Source: Peltaster fructicola (taxonomy: Eukaryota > Ascomycota > Dothideomycetes). From it: DNA of 64,000 nucleotides. The translations under genes were made by a program, and so were the position numbers. This document shows, piece after piece, positions 21,838 to 32,542 of this stretch. The notes beneath the pieces are model-generated. The model did no database searches. It was given only the letters and a program-made list of their open reading frames with translations, and was not told where the DNA came from. The stretch lies in assembly GCA_001592805.2 (NCBI GenBank), contig CP051141.1, forward strand, positions 1,798,001 to 1,862,000, given 5' to 3'. Each line of letters opens with the position of its first letter. The stretch's first letter is position 1.

Positions 21838-22244
21838 AACGGTTGCCGACGGTCTTCTGGCATGCGATGGTGCTGTTGTAGCGAGTGGACCTGTGAGAAC
21901 GCGGCGAAGCTACATGCAGGTGTCGAGACGCGTTGCGATGACCTCACGCGCTTTCTGTGAGTGATTTCACTCTATTCGCAAATTGGATGTTTCCCAGATA
22001 CCGCGTACCGTCATCCTGCTCACCTTCTACTCCTCAGTGACATACAATTGCTTATCAGCAGCAGGCGTCCGGGTATGTCAGGTGGTCATGTCGATGGAAG
22101 AATGAGATATGCCTGCACTGTGAGCGGCACCCTGCAAAAGTGGAGCACAGAGTCAATGTCTCAATAGGTGACTTCAATCCTACTTGTCGACCCCAACACA
22201 ATGCGACGTTGACAATACGTCCATGTCGATGACATTATTCCTCG
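21838..22244. promoter_or_regulatory. Shared promoter region of POL32 and tubulin cofactor D
   Basis: A 407-bp gap between two divergent start codons. It should drive both genes. I see no clear TATA box or named factor site, so this is positional evidence only. Confidence 0.4.
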
Positions 22245-25200
22245 ATGGACGAAGCTGATGACGGAGATCTCAACCTCACTCGTGCATCTGCAAGTCTGCT
22301 GCATGATCTACAGCAAAGCTTGCCAAGAGTCCTTTTCAAGCCATGCAACAATGACCAGAATCACCGCCGAGCACACTCGGTGGTGCGGCAGAGGGATCTC
22401 GATCATCTGATTAAGCTTGTATGCTCCTCTCGGTTCTCTCTAGCAATCAACTGAACACAGCTATAGATTGAACCATTTCAGAGTGATCCGCAGCTTCTTG
22501 ACACACATCTCAGGATAATAGTACCGCAGATTGCAGATGCACTCCTCCAACGTCTGGCTAGCGCTTCCAAAGCCACACAACATGGGCAGGTCGATCTCGC
22601 AAGCGCCGCTTCGACACTTCTGTATACTCTGTGCAAGGTCAGAGGACGCAAGGTCGTAAGCGGCCTACTTCAGAATGAGCCTCGTCAACTGGATCTGATC
22701 ATTACGTCGTTGGAGCGTCAAGCTAGTCCTGGACACTGGCAAACGCACTTCACTCTTCTCCTGTGGCTCGCACATCTGCTGTTGACACCCTTTAGCCTCG
22801 ATTCGATCTCTCTCGCGAGAGAAGGAGAAGAATTGCCTGCTGGGCTTATGCTCAAGCAAAGACTGCCAGATCTGGCACATCGATCACTGCAACTATGCCT
22901 GACCCATATCGGGAGTCCTACGGTGTCGCGAGATATTGCAGCGCTTACTCTGGTTCGTCTTGCGATTCGACCAGACATGCAGAAGCTTCAACTAGCTGAT
23001 GCATTGATTGACTGGGCTTTGGACAGCATCGCCGCAGGGCGTACCAGTAACGCTGGCAGTCTGCATCTACAACTGGGTATCATGCATTTTTTGGCCAGCG
23101 TAGCAAAATCCGCTGATATAGATCATGTGCTTCCAAGAATCTTTCGAGCTTGCGAAATGCTCTCGACAAGCGAGACCGCACATGTGATCACGACAGATGC
23201 CGTCGGCAGGAAGTTGCTACTGAAGACAATGTCCACAATCGTCATGACTGCACTCCGTGCGGCCAGCAACTCAACCACGCTGGCTCGTTTTCTAGACGAG
23301 AGTGTTGCACTGGAGGCCACCATCGAGAACCAATTGCAATCACTTGCGGATCGTGAAAGCCTGGTTCGCAATGCAGCTGCGAAAGCCACCAGTAACATCA
23401 TCATGAAGCTCGATGCGTCAATGGCCCGGGAGGTGCTCGAAGCTCTCTTCGCCACACTACACGACGACCTTGCACGGGACACATTGCAGACTGCGAATGC
23501 TTTTGCCTGGCATGGAGTCGTGCTGGCTTTATCATATGCTCTGTTCAAACGCTCTGTCCCGGCCGATCAGCTGCCAATATTGATCAAGATCTTGCTCAAA
23601 GCGCTCACATTCGAGCAGCGAACTGCCACCGGTAGTACAACAGGGACGAATGTCCGTGATGCTGCCAATTTTGGGCTATGGTCTCTTGCACGACGATCCA
23701 CAACATCCGAACTTTCCCAGATTCGTCTACAAGATATGGGTGGCTCGTTGATCGCCTCCATTGCAGTCCAATTACTTCAATCTGCTTGCCTCGACCCCGT
23801 TGGCAATGTCAGACGAGGATCTTCCGCCGCATTACAAGAGCTTGTTGGTCGACATCCGGATCAGGTTGGACATGGCATTGCTCTCGTCCAGGTGGTAGAC
23901 TTCGTCGCAGTAGGTCTACGGCGAAGAGCCATGACAGATGTTGCAGCAAGTGCGATGGCACTCGACAAGCTCTACCTTGATGCCCTCATAGACGGCCTGA
24001 CTGGCTGGCGAGGTCTGGGGGCGTCAGATATAGCCTCACGAGAATTCGCTGCAGCATCTCTTGTCGCACGTGCTGCACATGCGGATGAAGACGGTGTGCT
24101 TCACATACTCACTCAGCTGCTCGCAAGTCTCAAAAGATGCCAACGACACGACATCGAACAGCTTCATGGACTTGCACTAACGTTCGCTCTTTGGATCGAC
24201 GATCAGACGGAGAATATTCCTTCTGTATTTGACGAGGAGCAACTTATCAGGCAGCTGCGTCGCATATGGGATGCAACAATGGCCATAGGAATCTTTGACA
24301 ACCCCTTCGAGCACCGTACTGTGCGCACAAACCTTGGCCTTGCTCTTATCAAGCTCATCACTGCATACTGCAAGTTCGATCATGCAAACTACACCACTGG
24401 AGAGACAGCACCGGACCTTGGAGATATGCTCCCAGCACTTCTTCATCAGCTGCTTACTCGTTCTGATGATCGATTCCTACAGATTACCACTGAGCTGGTT
24501 CCAGTTCTGCTTCCTGCTGACTTTTCACCTAGCATCTATACATGCCTAGAACTACCTCGCTTAGTCGAACATCTTGAGGTTGACATCACTAAGCCCTCCC
24601 AACATGGTGCTGCCAGAGTCATGGCTGTAGGAGCAAGCATAACGCATCTCCTGTCACACGCTGACACAGCTCAACATATCATGGCACTGCATATGGTCTG
24701 CCAGTCAAGTCACATCGACTGGCGTATCATAGGCTTCAAAGGCACACATATCTGCATCAGTCGAGTGACGGGGCGGCGAGCCATCAATGGCGATAACCTA
24801 CAACTGCTTGTGAACATGATCATAAACGGGTTTCGAGACTTCACCATCGATCAAAGAGGTGATGTCGGTTCGCTAGTGCGTTTGGAAGCACTGAAGTGCG
24901 CCAGGACACTGTGCACTGCGAAAGAGTTCGAGCAGCATCAGGCAATCTTGGCAGACTTACATGCAGGCATTGCCCGTCTGTCACTGGAGAAGCTCAATCG
25001 AGTACGAGCCAGTGCAGCACAATGCAGGACCCAGTTGACTGGTCCTTTAGCAACACCTACATATGATGAAGAGGTGGACTCCGAGGAGTACTTCACACGT
25101 GCTCTTGGCCCATTGTGGGCAGCAGATTCTCCTCCTTGGGTAAAGAAGGCGCTCATCGCAGGCACCCCGTCATGTGCTGGATCAGCAGCCGAGCATTTGA

Positions 25201-25700
25201 CGCAGAATTGTCGCTCAGCTCTTCGCGCAGCCCTGAGCTCAATCAATATCGAGAGCTTACAACAAATAGTGGAGGAGTTCGTTGAGTTGCTCATCACTGC
25301 ATCAACTGATTCCCACGGCGTCGTGCCTACTCTCGAGGTCATAGAGTTTCTTCTGCAATCAGCGGTCATACAACGTCTGAAAGACTCCAGCTTTAGATGG
25401 CGCCGTCTACTTGCTCAGGTCCAGAAAGCGCACTACAAGTCGACAGACATACCCAGACTGCTGACGGCAATCTCCGTATATTCATGGTTGTCAGACATAC
25501 CGTCTATCCGACAGGACGCGCTCAAGAAATTGTTCAGCATGCTCAAAATGATCCCCTACCCGAAAGTACGAGCTGCAGTTGCTGATGCTCTGTTCCTGGT
25601 GACTAGTGATGAGGCACTCAAAGGTCACGACTGGCATCTGCCAGCATCCCACAATGCTGGCGTGCTTGATGAGGTGTATAGTCGCCATGTCACAAGCTAG
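22245..25700 (+). CDS. TBCD: Tubulin-folding cofactor D
   Basis: Exon 1 (22245..22418) joins exon 2 (22467..25700) across a 48-bp intron (GTATGC...CTATAG), giving 1135 aa, close to the usual 1100-1200. The joined region contains IVPQIADALL and the conserved LLYTLCKVRGRKVVSGLL with NEPRQLDLI, characteristic of the N-terminal armadillo/HEAT part of cofactor D (Cin1, Alp1). The rest is helical repeat, with blocks such as VRDAANFGLWSLARR, GNVRRGSSAALQELVGRHPD and LGASDIASREFAAASL. The protein acts with cofactors C and E and Arl2 to assemble and dissociate alpha/beta-tubulin dimers. Its stop is only 34 bp from the convergent stop of NDUFS4, so the two 3' UTRs must overlap. Confidence 0.93.
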
Positions 25701-25734
25701 CAGGATGTAGCACTTAATATGATCATACACTTCT

Positions 25735-26524
25735 CTACTTTGTCCTGACTTGCTTAAGCTTTCCAGGGGTGTGCAAGAACTGAGTTGCATATGCCTTTGG
25801 CACGAATTTGCGCTCGTTCGGCTCCTGCACGAAGTATTCGTATCCTTGCTTGTTCGCAAATCTGATGGCATCATCCTTCGACCTGAAGTTAAGATGTGTG
25901 CCCTGCATGGCATCTCCGGACGATTGCCATCCCATCAATGGATTCTCCCATCGGTGACCTTTTGAAAGGACGTCCCAGTCCATTCGCCAGACGTGTCCAT
26001 GCCAATCTCCTGATTGTGTTGCGGTCTTTGCTGGCTTGTATATACTAGGCTAGTCTTAGTGTTGTCTGTAGGAGCGTATTGCTATCTTACCGGACTGTCC
26101 TTGCCTGTAGTTCGACCGGCGCACCAGACAATACGGCTGCTGCTGTGGTCTCTCCTGGCTCACTGCCATCCATCACTCGCATTGGGATTGGCGAAAATGT
26201 TCTTATATAGCTGTCAGCACACGCCTTCGTTGTTGGCTATAACACCTACGATATCCGGTAGTCTGTCGCAACAGCATAATCTGGTGAGTGCTTTGGTTGT
26301 CCCTCACGTGCCGACTCTTGTCTGACCAGACCAGACTCTGCCATAGTGCCTCCAGGACGTGTAGAAGGGTCAGTTGCTGGCTCGCCTTTGGCACCCTTCT
26401 CAGCAATGAAGTTTGTTGCTGAAGATGACGACTCCTGGCGGACGAAGCCGAGGGTCTGGCGAGCAGCGACCGGTCGAGCAAGCGCTCGTATGCTGTGCGC
26501 CGTCGTTCGAGTGAGTGATGCCAT
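25735..26524 (-). CDS. NDUFS4: Mitochondrial complex I subunit NDUFS4 (18/21-kDa)
   Basis: Three exons (26524..26250, 26201..26091, 26044..25735), with introns of 48 and 46 bp, give 231 aa. The N terminus (MASLTRTTAHSIRALARPVAARQ) is a typical Arg-rich matrix-targeting presequence. The mature part has the ETC_C1_NDUFS4 blocks: SEPGETTAAAVLSGAPVELQ, then WENPLMGWQSSGDAMQG, RSKDDAIRFANKQGYEY and FVQEPNERKF. NDUFS4 is an accessory subunit at the N-module/Q-module junction of NADH:ubiquinone oxidoreductase, needed for its assembly and stability. In-frame ATGs at 26557 and 26554 would add 10-11 residues; I prefer 26524 because it gives the cleaner presequence. The gene is head to head with ATP synthase subunit f. 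Confidence 0.94.
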
Positions 26525-26577
26525 GATGTGATGTGATGGCGCGCGAGATGCCATCATGCATACAAAGCTCGATGTTG

Positions 26578-26582
26578 CCAAT
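26578..26582 (+). promoter_or_regulatory. CCAAT box in the NDUFS4/ATP17 bidirectional promoter
   Basis: A CCAAT pentamer (context TTGCCAATGG) lies 54 bp upstream of the NDUFS4 start and 129 bp upstream of the subunit f start. The fungal CCAAT-binding complex (HAP2/3/5) is known to control respiratory genes. Occupation here is inference; a pentamer also arises by chance. Confidence 0.4.
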
Positions 26583-26710
26583 GGCAGCTCTGTAGCGCGG
26601 AAAGACGCCGTCGGACGCCAAGCCTCCTGCCGTCCGGGACTTCTCGCGCAAGCTTCATCAACTCCTTCAAGACCGCAAGAACATCACAGCACGCTCGCAA
26701 TACAGCAAAC

Positions 26711-27286
26711 ATGGTGTCTTCACTGATTCCACCAAAGGTGAGGAGGCTATACACAGCTCTGTGCGCTCGTACTGACCGAACTCAACCACAGATCGCATCG
26801 CCAAATGTATGTTGAAACAATCCAACGAACCCGCCTATCCCACGCAGACCACTTCTTCTCGCGCCTCGATGAGCTCCCACATGCTCAGAATCCACATAAC
26901 AAGATCATGCGCAATCGAAAAGCATGGAGACTGATAAGGATACAGGCTATTGGCGCGGCAGCAGATGCTGTACGCATGCAGCGCGTAGTTGACTTCTACG
27001 AGAAGCTTCCGAGGGGACCAGCTCCAGAGACAAAGTACCGAGGACTCCACGGCTGGTACAAGAGTCGATATTTTGGCAAGAATGCATCAGCAATGCGTAC
27101 GTAACAACACATGATGTAAGGCATGGCCAGGAACTCACGGAGACTGCAGCATTGGTTCACGTCATCGGCTTCATGATGGCTATTGGATACGCACAGAACT
27201 ACTACTTCCATCTGCGTAAGTTTGCAAGATAGAAAGCAGGAAAGTTGCTAATGAATGCAGGACACCACAAGAACAACGCTCACTAG
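26711..27286 (+). CDS. ATP17: ATP synthase subunit f, mitochondrial
   Basis: Five exons (26711..26737, 26792..26806, 26946..27096, 27150..27215, 27261..27286) give 94 aa. Exon 2 is only 15 nt and encodes IASPN. Joined, the protein reads MVSSLIPPK-IASPN-AIGAAADA, then VRMQRVVDFYEKLPRGPAPE, WYKSRYFGKNASAM, and a membrane helix VIGFMMAIGYAQNYYFHLRHH. That order matches fungal subunit f (Atp17), a small inner-membrane protein of the Fo stator and dimer interface. The family's N-terminal (S/T)LIPPK-(I/V)ASP segment is complete only if the microexon is used, which supports the model. Intron 2 is long for this locus (139 bp); the others are 45-54 bp. The gene is divergent from NDUFS4 with 186 bp between start codons. 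Confidence 0.92.
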
Positions 27287-28069
27287 ATGCCTGGCACTGC
27301 CGAAGCCTTGAGCGATGTCTGTCCAGACTAGGAGAGTGTAGAACCTGTACATATTAGCCAGCTGAGTAGACTCACGCGCGTATCTCAAATGGTCTCGGGC
27401 TCTATCGCCTGCGAAGTCTCGTCTGCAGTCTTCTTTCGCTCATGAAGTAGAATTCCATAAGATGTCGCACATCACAGTCGCTGTACTCATAAACTTAGTC
27501 AATCACGTTGACTGCTACAGCTTAAGCTCCTGGTATGACGATCATCATGAGGAATAGCATATGGTTTGTTGTTACTCAATGCTGCTCAGCGAAAACTGCA
27601 GCCTGAGGCACAGATGGTCTGTGCGCGCTAGGTGGCCGGCTACATCCAAAGGAGGATGCAAGCGTGTGACTCTGTCTCAATAATACCGACCTACCTCTAT
27701 CTGTACTGCTACAACTCTTCCCAACTCCTCCCAGCTAGGGCCCGAATTACAATCCACGCGCAAACTTCGACTGTGTACGCCGAGTGGCGCACAACCCTCG
27801 TCCATCGCCTGCAGCGCCATATTCACACAAACGACTCTCGCCTTGTACCGACGTCGTGGCCCAGGTAACAATTTTCTGACACAGGTAAGTCTAGCCCTTG
27901 CATTGCATCTCGCACGATTGCTTCAATCGCCGGATCGCGATTTGAGCGCCACCGTCTTGCTCGGCAGTCACTACAAGTCCAAAGTTGCAGCGCCGGCTAA
28001 GGCTTTGTCCTCAGCACCTACCACGAACGCCTTCGCTGACTCAAGATCCTCTCAGGCCGCAAGAGTGTT
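27287..28069. other. Intergenic and leader of the 1301-aa gene
   Basis: 783 bp with no supported gene. A GTAAGT donor near 27886 shortly before the next start codon suggests a leader intron, but I cannot fix its acceptor. No repeats or RNA genes seen. Confidence 0.4.
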
Positions 28070-31000
28070 ATGGCAGAGCAGGATAGCCACAATGTGGTAA
28101 TCCAATCTGAGTCGACAAGCGGCTCCGTCCCGCTCGTCGACGCTGCTACGAACCACAACATTACCTCGAGCGCCCGAACCGGTAGCGAACACACCACACC
28201 CTCACAAAACGCTATCGCAGACACCTCATCAGCCTCGCAAACCGAGCCATTAGCGATCAAGGTCAACGCGGGACCAAGTGCTGGGAACGCAGTGACTGAA
28301 GGTGCAAACGCTTCTTCACAACAGATGCAAGAATCTGGAGATACTGCTGAAGACCCTGCGCTGCTTGATGCGACGGCGGATCTGAGCGTAGGCTCTGATA
28401 ATGAGGTTGGTAAGGCAGGTACTGTTGATGCAGTAAAAAACGGCGCTCAACACAATCGGACAAACTCTGTCAAACGACCAGCCACATTCAGCAAGGTGTC
28501 TATCTCGAAGAACTTCTTGGCCAAATCGGCCACGGCTGTACCTGTAGTGGCCAAAGCCGGCGACAAGAGCGCACCTGCGATCATGCCAGCGCCCGCAGCT
28601 CTCAAGCCTCGACTCGTGGCCAAGTCAGCTATGTTGACTAATGCGACAAGAGCACGTACTGGAACGGAGAGCTCCCCAGGTCCAGATGCAAGCACGGTGT
28701 GGAACAAGAATAGACCAGCTCCCGCCATGCCTACAAAGCAGTTTACCGATGAAGAGCTGAAGCAGCAATACGGCATTCATCTTGCGACCCGCCTTCAAAC
28801 AGATGAGAATGGCAAAGGCTCGAAGTGGGCTGATATTGATGACGATGAAGATGATTGGGCACCAGAAGCTGTAGTCTGGATGGATGGTACAAAGTCCTCT
28901 CTCACACCTGCAGAGACTTCGTCAACGCCAGTCATTCCAAAACCTACAACACCGGTCCCAACGACTGCCACAGACGAGGCTAAGCCTAGCATACCGATTG
29001 TCAAGAAACTGGGCGATCTGTCTGGTGCTATCAAGACCATCCTGAAGCCTGGTGCTGCTGTGCAAGCCAAGCAACTAGCTGGACAAGACAACGCTGCAAC
29101 GACGATCGAGAAGCACTCTCTCAAGGCGAAAAGCCCAGCACCAGTCCCAAGCAAGTCACCCTGGGCGACTCTACCACCAGTGGAGAAAGTCTCTCCTGTC
29201 AATCCTCCAGTACAGATACCAACTCGCCAGCCTGCACCGTTTGTCAGTCAAGATGCTCGTGTCACCGACACAGCTTCTTCGGGAAGCTTTGCAGCACGAG
29301 AGATCGCAGCTGATACATTTGATCGCTCATGGCGTGAAGGTGAAGGTGAGCGACGCGAGCTGTTCAATTCGTCAAGCGGCAAATATGAGCCTGCGCCAGA
29401 AGGTCGTCGCAACTCTATCAAGCATGATGCATTTGGTCGAAAGCCTTCTGTCCTCTCACGCGGCTCTGGTTATACAGACAACGGTCGCACGAATGGCATG
29501 GATGGCGGCTTCTTCTCGCATCACCGCCGTGGTTCTAGTGTAAGCCATGGCAGTGGACGACGTATGTCGTACAGTCGAGGCTCAGATTCAGTCATGTCCG
29601 ATCACCAGCCGAGCACCGTCGTTGGCCACGACATGCGTCCAACACCGATCTCTGCACAAAGTCCCTGGCAACAACAGCTACCACCACCTCCGGCAACTGG
29701 CGAGGCTGCCGAAGATGCTGTGAAAGCCCAGGAACGCGTTATGCGCGAAAAGATTGCTGCAGCTCGACAGAGGCGACAGGAGGAAGAGGCTCGTGAAGAA
29801 GCCGCAAAGCAAGAGCGTTTGAAAGCCAAGCTCGATGCGCTGGCTGGCGCAGGTCAATCTCGCAAGGAACGTGCACAAGCAGCGACTGAGACTGCTGGAG
29901 AAGTGTCCGACGACCCACCAGCGAAAACACCTGTTGAGACCACTTCTCCCAGTGCCGCCCAGCCTCACCCAGAGCTGTCTGCAACACAACAAGTTCCTGC
30001 AGTGTCTCCGTCACCACTCCAGGCAGAACTAGCTGATGTCTCACCACCAGCCCAGACTCAGGAGCACTTGTCGCCAAGCTCTACCTCTAGGACAACCTAC
30101 CAGTCACAGAATTCTGGGTCCTATCGCACGACACAGACCTCTGCCTTTTCGTCTCCAGGGGATCGTGATAGAAAGATGCCATTCGGTCGTTCTCCGGCTG
30201 TCGCCGAGGGTTTCAAGCCATGGGGACCTTCAGGTTCTTCTACCAACGTCTGGTCTACCTCAGGGATTGGTAACGGTACGTTTGAAGGTTCCTCGATATT
30301 TGCTCCCCTTGCGACCTCGCAACTGCCACCGCCACCGGGTATCCGTTCATCAACCTCTTCTCGCATATCGCCACAAGGATTTGGTCAAGCAGCACGCTCG
30401 CCAAGCACACAAGAGGCTCAGATGGTAGACAATATGACTTTGCCCACTGCGATCGGTCAAGCGCGCAACAGTGGACTGTCGGCACAAGGTCTGGGTCGTC
30501 AGCAACATGTGCCCGGTCCCATCGGTCCTCCTTCTCGTGCGCAAGCTCAGCCTGTCGGTGGAAAACCTGAGGGTGTCTCGGCATGGCAATCCGCCGCGCA
30601 GCGCCTCCCCACGCAATACAGGCTTGATTCGGAGGCGGCAAATGCACAACGACTCGCAGAGAACCAGCCGATCGATCCCAAATCCAAGGCAGTCTTCAAA
30701 GAGACTTTCCGACAGACTGGCAACCTGCCAAGCAGGCTTGGCGGAGCTCGTGTCTACGAGAAGCCCGAATACAGAATTCACGATGCTCAAGGTACACATA
30801 CTGTCAGCTCTATCACGAGCCCTACACCACCAAATGCCCAAACTCAACCCTCTGGCGATGTTTCCGCTTCACCTCTGCAGCATTGGAAGGAATCAACAGA
30901 GAGTGCAGTTCGTTTGCCTGACGGATCACTGAATCCTGCGCACGGAGGAAGAGCTCAACAGCAGCTGCCACCTATTGCACCACCAAGCCATGCAGCACCA

Positions 31001-31975
31001 CTACCGGCACAATCCACTAGGAAGCCATTCTTCACGACTGCGCCGCTTGCACCAGCGCCTGTTGTCAGCAACGATAGTCCGCCACCACCTGAGACAGCTA
31101 GTCATCCTGTATATTCTGGCTACACTCGACATCCGCATGTGCGTCTGCCTCCGCCGCCACCCGTGGTCAAGTTGCCACCCAGGACAGCATTTGCTGCAGC
31201 GGCGCCAATTCTGCCACAACGATCTATGCAGCAGTGGAGTCAGAGCGGCATTGGTCAGCCTATTGTAAAGAACGGCGAGTGGCAGGCACGGTTTAATGGA
31301 TTGTTCAACCGCCAGTCGATTCAGACAGAAGTGCCTCCGTCTCCGCCAAGGACACCACCAAAGGAGTACGCACCAGTGCTGGCTGTTACTAGCAGTTCTC
31401 GCCCTGCACTGGACGATGCCATCATCGGTGCTACTGTGTCATTGCCACGAGCTTCACCACGACCGACGTTGGACAACGATAACAGCGCTTCAGTGGTCAG
31501 CAAGGAGCGACTGATGTTCACTGATGAGCTAGGCTTCGGTTCCCGTCCTAAGGTGTGTATCCCTCGAGGTTATCAATCACCAGGGTTTGCCATTCATGGA
31601 GCTGCTGGAGAGCATGGCAGTCCAGCAGCAATCGATGCTGAGAGCAAGCGCAACCTACCGCTGTTCCATCAGTTCTATAAGAAGCCTGAGGGTTACTACA
31701 TCAAATTGCCAGGCCTTAACCGCAGCAAATTTGTGCCGGGCAGACATCCAAATCCTCATGTCAGCAAGATCAACAGACCACGCCGCGAGATTGGGCCCAA
31801 GACCAGTAATGCGTCTTCTCCAAGCACTGGAACAGTCTCGAGGAAGCCAAGCATGCCACGAGGCGAAAGCACTTCGAACAAGACGAGCAATAACTCTTCA
31901 CGTCATCGTTCTGGTCACCACAAGTCCACTGTGAAACCTTCTGGTCCTGTGGCAATTACTCAGCCAACATCTTGA
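28070..31975 (+). CDS. Large disordered conserved fungal protein, function unknown
   Basis: A single 1301-aa frame, rich in Ser, Pro, Ala, Thr and Gln, without a folded domain I recognise. Three segments look constrained. The first (about residues 224-275) holds FTDEELKQQYGIHLATRL, then GSKWADIDDDEDDWAPE and a W-x-DGTK motif. The second (about 545-610) is a charged coiled coil, with MREKIAAARQRRQEEEAREE and KQERLKAKLDALAG. The third, at the C-terminal end, holds MFTDELGFGSRPKVCIPRGY, LFHQFYKKPEGYYIKLPGL and NRSKFVPGRHPNPHVSKINR. The conserved islands in a sea of low complexity suggest a scaffold or RNA-granule type protein, which is inference. The gene is real on the strength of its long open frame and consistent codon pattern. 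No signal or membrane segment is visible. Confidence 0.8.
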   Translation: MAEQDSHNVVIQSESTSGSVPLVDAATNHNITSSARTGSEHTTPSQNAIADTSSASQTEPLAIKVNAGPSAGNAVTEGANASSQQMQESGDTAEDPALLDATADLSVGSDNEVGKAGTVDAVKNGAQHNRTNSVKRPATFSKVSISKNFLAKSATAVPVVAKAGDKSAPAIMPAPAALKPRLVAKSAMLTNATRARTGTESSPGPDASTVWNKNRPAPAMPTKQFTDEELKQQYGIHLATRLQTDENGKGSKWADIDDDEDDWAPEAVVWMDGTKSSLTPAETSSTPVIPKPTTPVPTTATDEAKPSIPIVKKLGDLSGAIKTILKPGAAVQAKQLAGQDNAATTIEKHSLKAKSPAPVPSKSPWATLPPVEKVSPVNPPVQIPTRQPAPFVSQDARVTDTASSGSFAAREIAADTFDRSWREGEGERRELFNSSSGKYEPAPEGRRNSIKHDAFGRKPSVLSRGSGYTDNGRTNGMDGGFFSHHRRGSSVSHGSGRRMSYSRGSDSVMSDHQPSTVVGHDMRPTPISAQSPWQQQLPPPPATGEAAEDAVKAQERVMREKIAAARQRRQEEEAREEAAKQERLKAKLDALAGAGQSRKERAQAATETAGEVSDDPPAKTPVETTSPSAAQPHPELSATQQVPAVSPSPLQAELADVSPPAQTQEHLSPSSTSRTTYQSQNSGSYRTTQTSAFSSPGDRDRKMPFGRSPAVAEGFKPWGPSGSSTNVWSTSGIGNGTFEGSSIFAPLATSQLPPPPGIRSSTSSRISPQGFGQAARSPSTQEAQMVDNMTLPTAIGQARNSGLSAQGLGRQQHVPGPIGPPSRAQAQPVGGKPEGVSAWQSAAQRLPTQYRLDSEAANAQRLAENQPIDPKSKAVFKETFRQTGNLPSRLGGARVYEKPEYRIHDAQGTHTVSSITSPTPPNAQTQPSGDVSASPLQHWKESTESAVRLPDGSLNPAHGGRAQQQLPPIAPPSHAAPLPAQSTRKPFFTTAPLAPAPVVSNDSPPPPETASHPVYSGYTRHPHVRLPPPPPVVKLPPRTAFAAAAPILPQRSMQQWSQSGIGQPIVKNGEWQARFNGLFNRQSIQTEVPPSPPRTPPKEYAPVLAVTSSSRPALDDAIIGATVSLPRASPRPTLDNDNSASVVSKERLMFTDELGFGSRPKVCIPRGYQSPGFAIHGAAGEHGSPAAIDAESKRNLPLFHQFYKKPEGYYIKLPGLNRSKFVPGRHPNPHVSKINRPRREIGPKTSNASSPSTGTVSRKPSMPRGESTSNKTSNNSSRHRSGHHKSTVKPSGPVAITQPTS

Positions 31976-32344
31976 TCGGCGTAACTCGGCTTGCGCAGAT
32001 GATGCTGACATTATATTCCTTTCTTGCGTAATGTATTATCCAGTTGAGCAGTCTTACAAAGGTTGTCATGACGGTTTCGAAGTGTACAAGAAGCGAGGTG
32101 CAAAGTGTTTTGGGAGCAAGTCGTGTAATCTGTCAGGCATCGCAAGCTTCTTGCTTTCCTCGACAATGTCGACGTTGTATTCGACAATGGATTAAATCAA
32201 TCTTTCCGTTGCTTTCATGGAGGTTTCACGCAGTCATATAGTCTTTCGTCCTTGTCAATTGCCTGAAGAGGAAAGCCGGCGCCAGATTCATCGATGATAT
32301 CATGTAGTGTGCAGTTCATGTCTCTGCTACATGCTCAACCATTG

Positions 32345-32346
<2 letters not shown>
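31976..32346. other. Intergenic, nothing recognised
   Basis: 371 bp between the stop of the large disordered protein and the TC repeat. It presumably holds a 3' UTR and the promoter of the next gene. No motif stands out. Confidence 0.45.

Positions 32347-32402
<56 letters not shown>
32347..32402 (+). repeat. (TC)28 dinucleotide microsatellite
   Basis: A perfect run of about 28 TC units, followed by TGTCTCACACAC. It lies 140 bp upstream of the chosen start codon of the FMN-binding protein, probably in its pyrimidine-rich leader or core promoter. Confidence 0.97.
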
Positions 32403-32408
<6 letters not shown>

Positions 32409-32542
32409 ACACACATCTATCACGTCAAAATATAGACTTCATCCTCACTCCGGTCAGCAAACCTGGCACCGTAGCATCGAAAGTACGGCCATTCACCACC
32501 AGCACTACTTCACGTCGAGCACGTCTCCCTCAAGCCGCCAGC

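Noticed and set aside
26579-26581. TTG as start of NDUFS4
   Set aside because: In-frame ATGs downstream give a good presequence; no need for a non-ATG start, and the CCAAT box would then fall inside the coding region.
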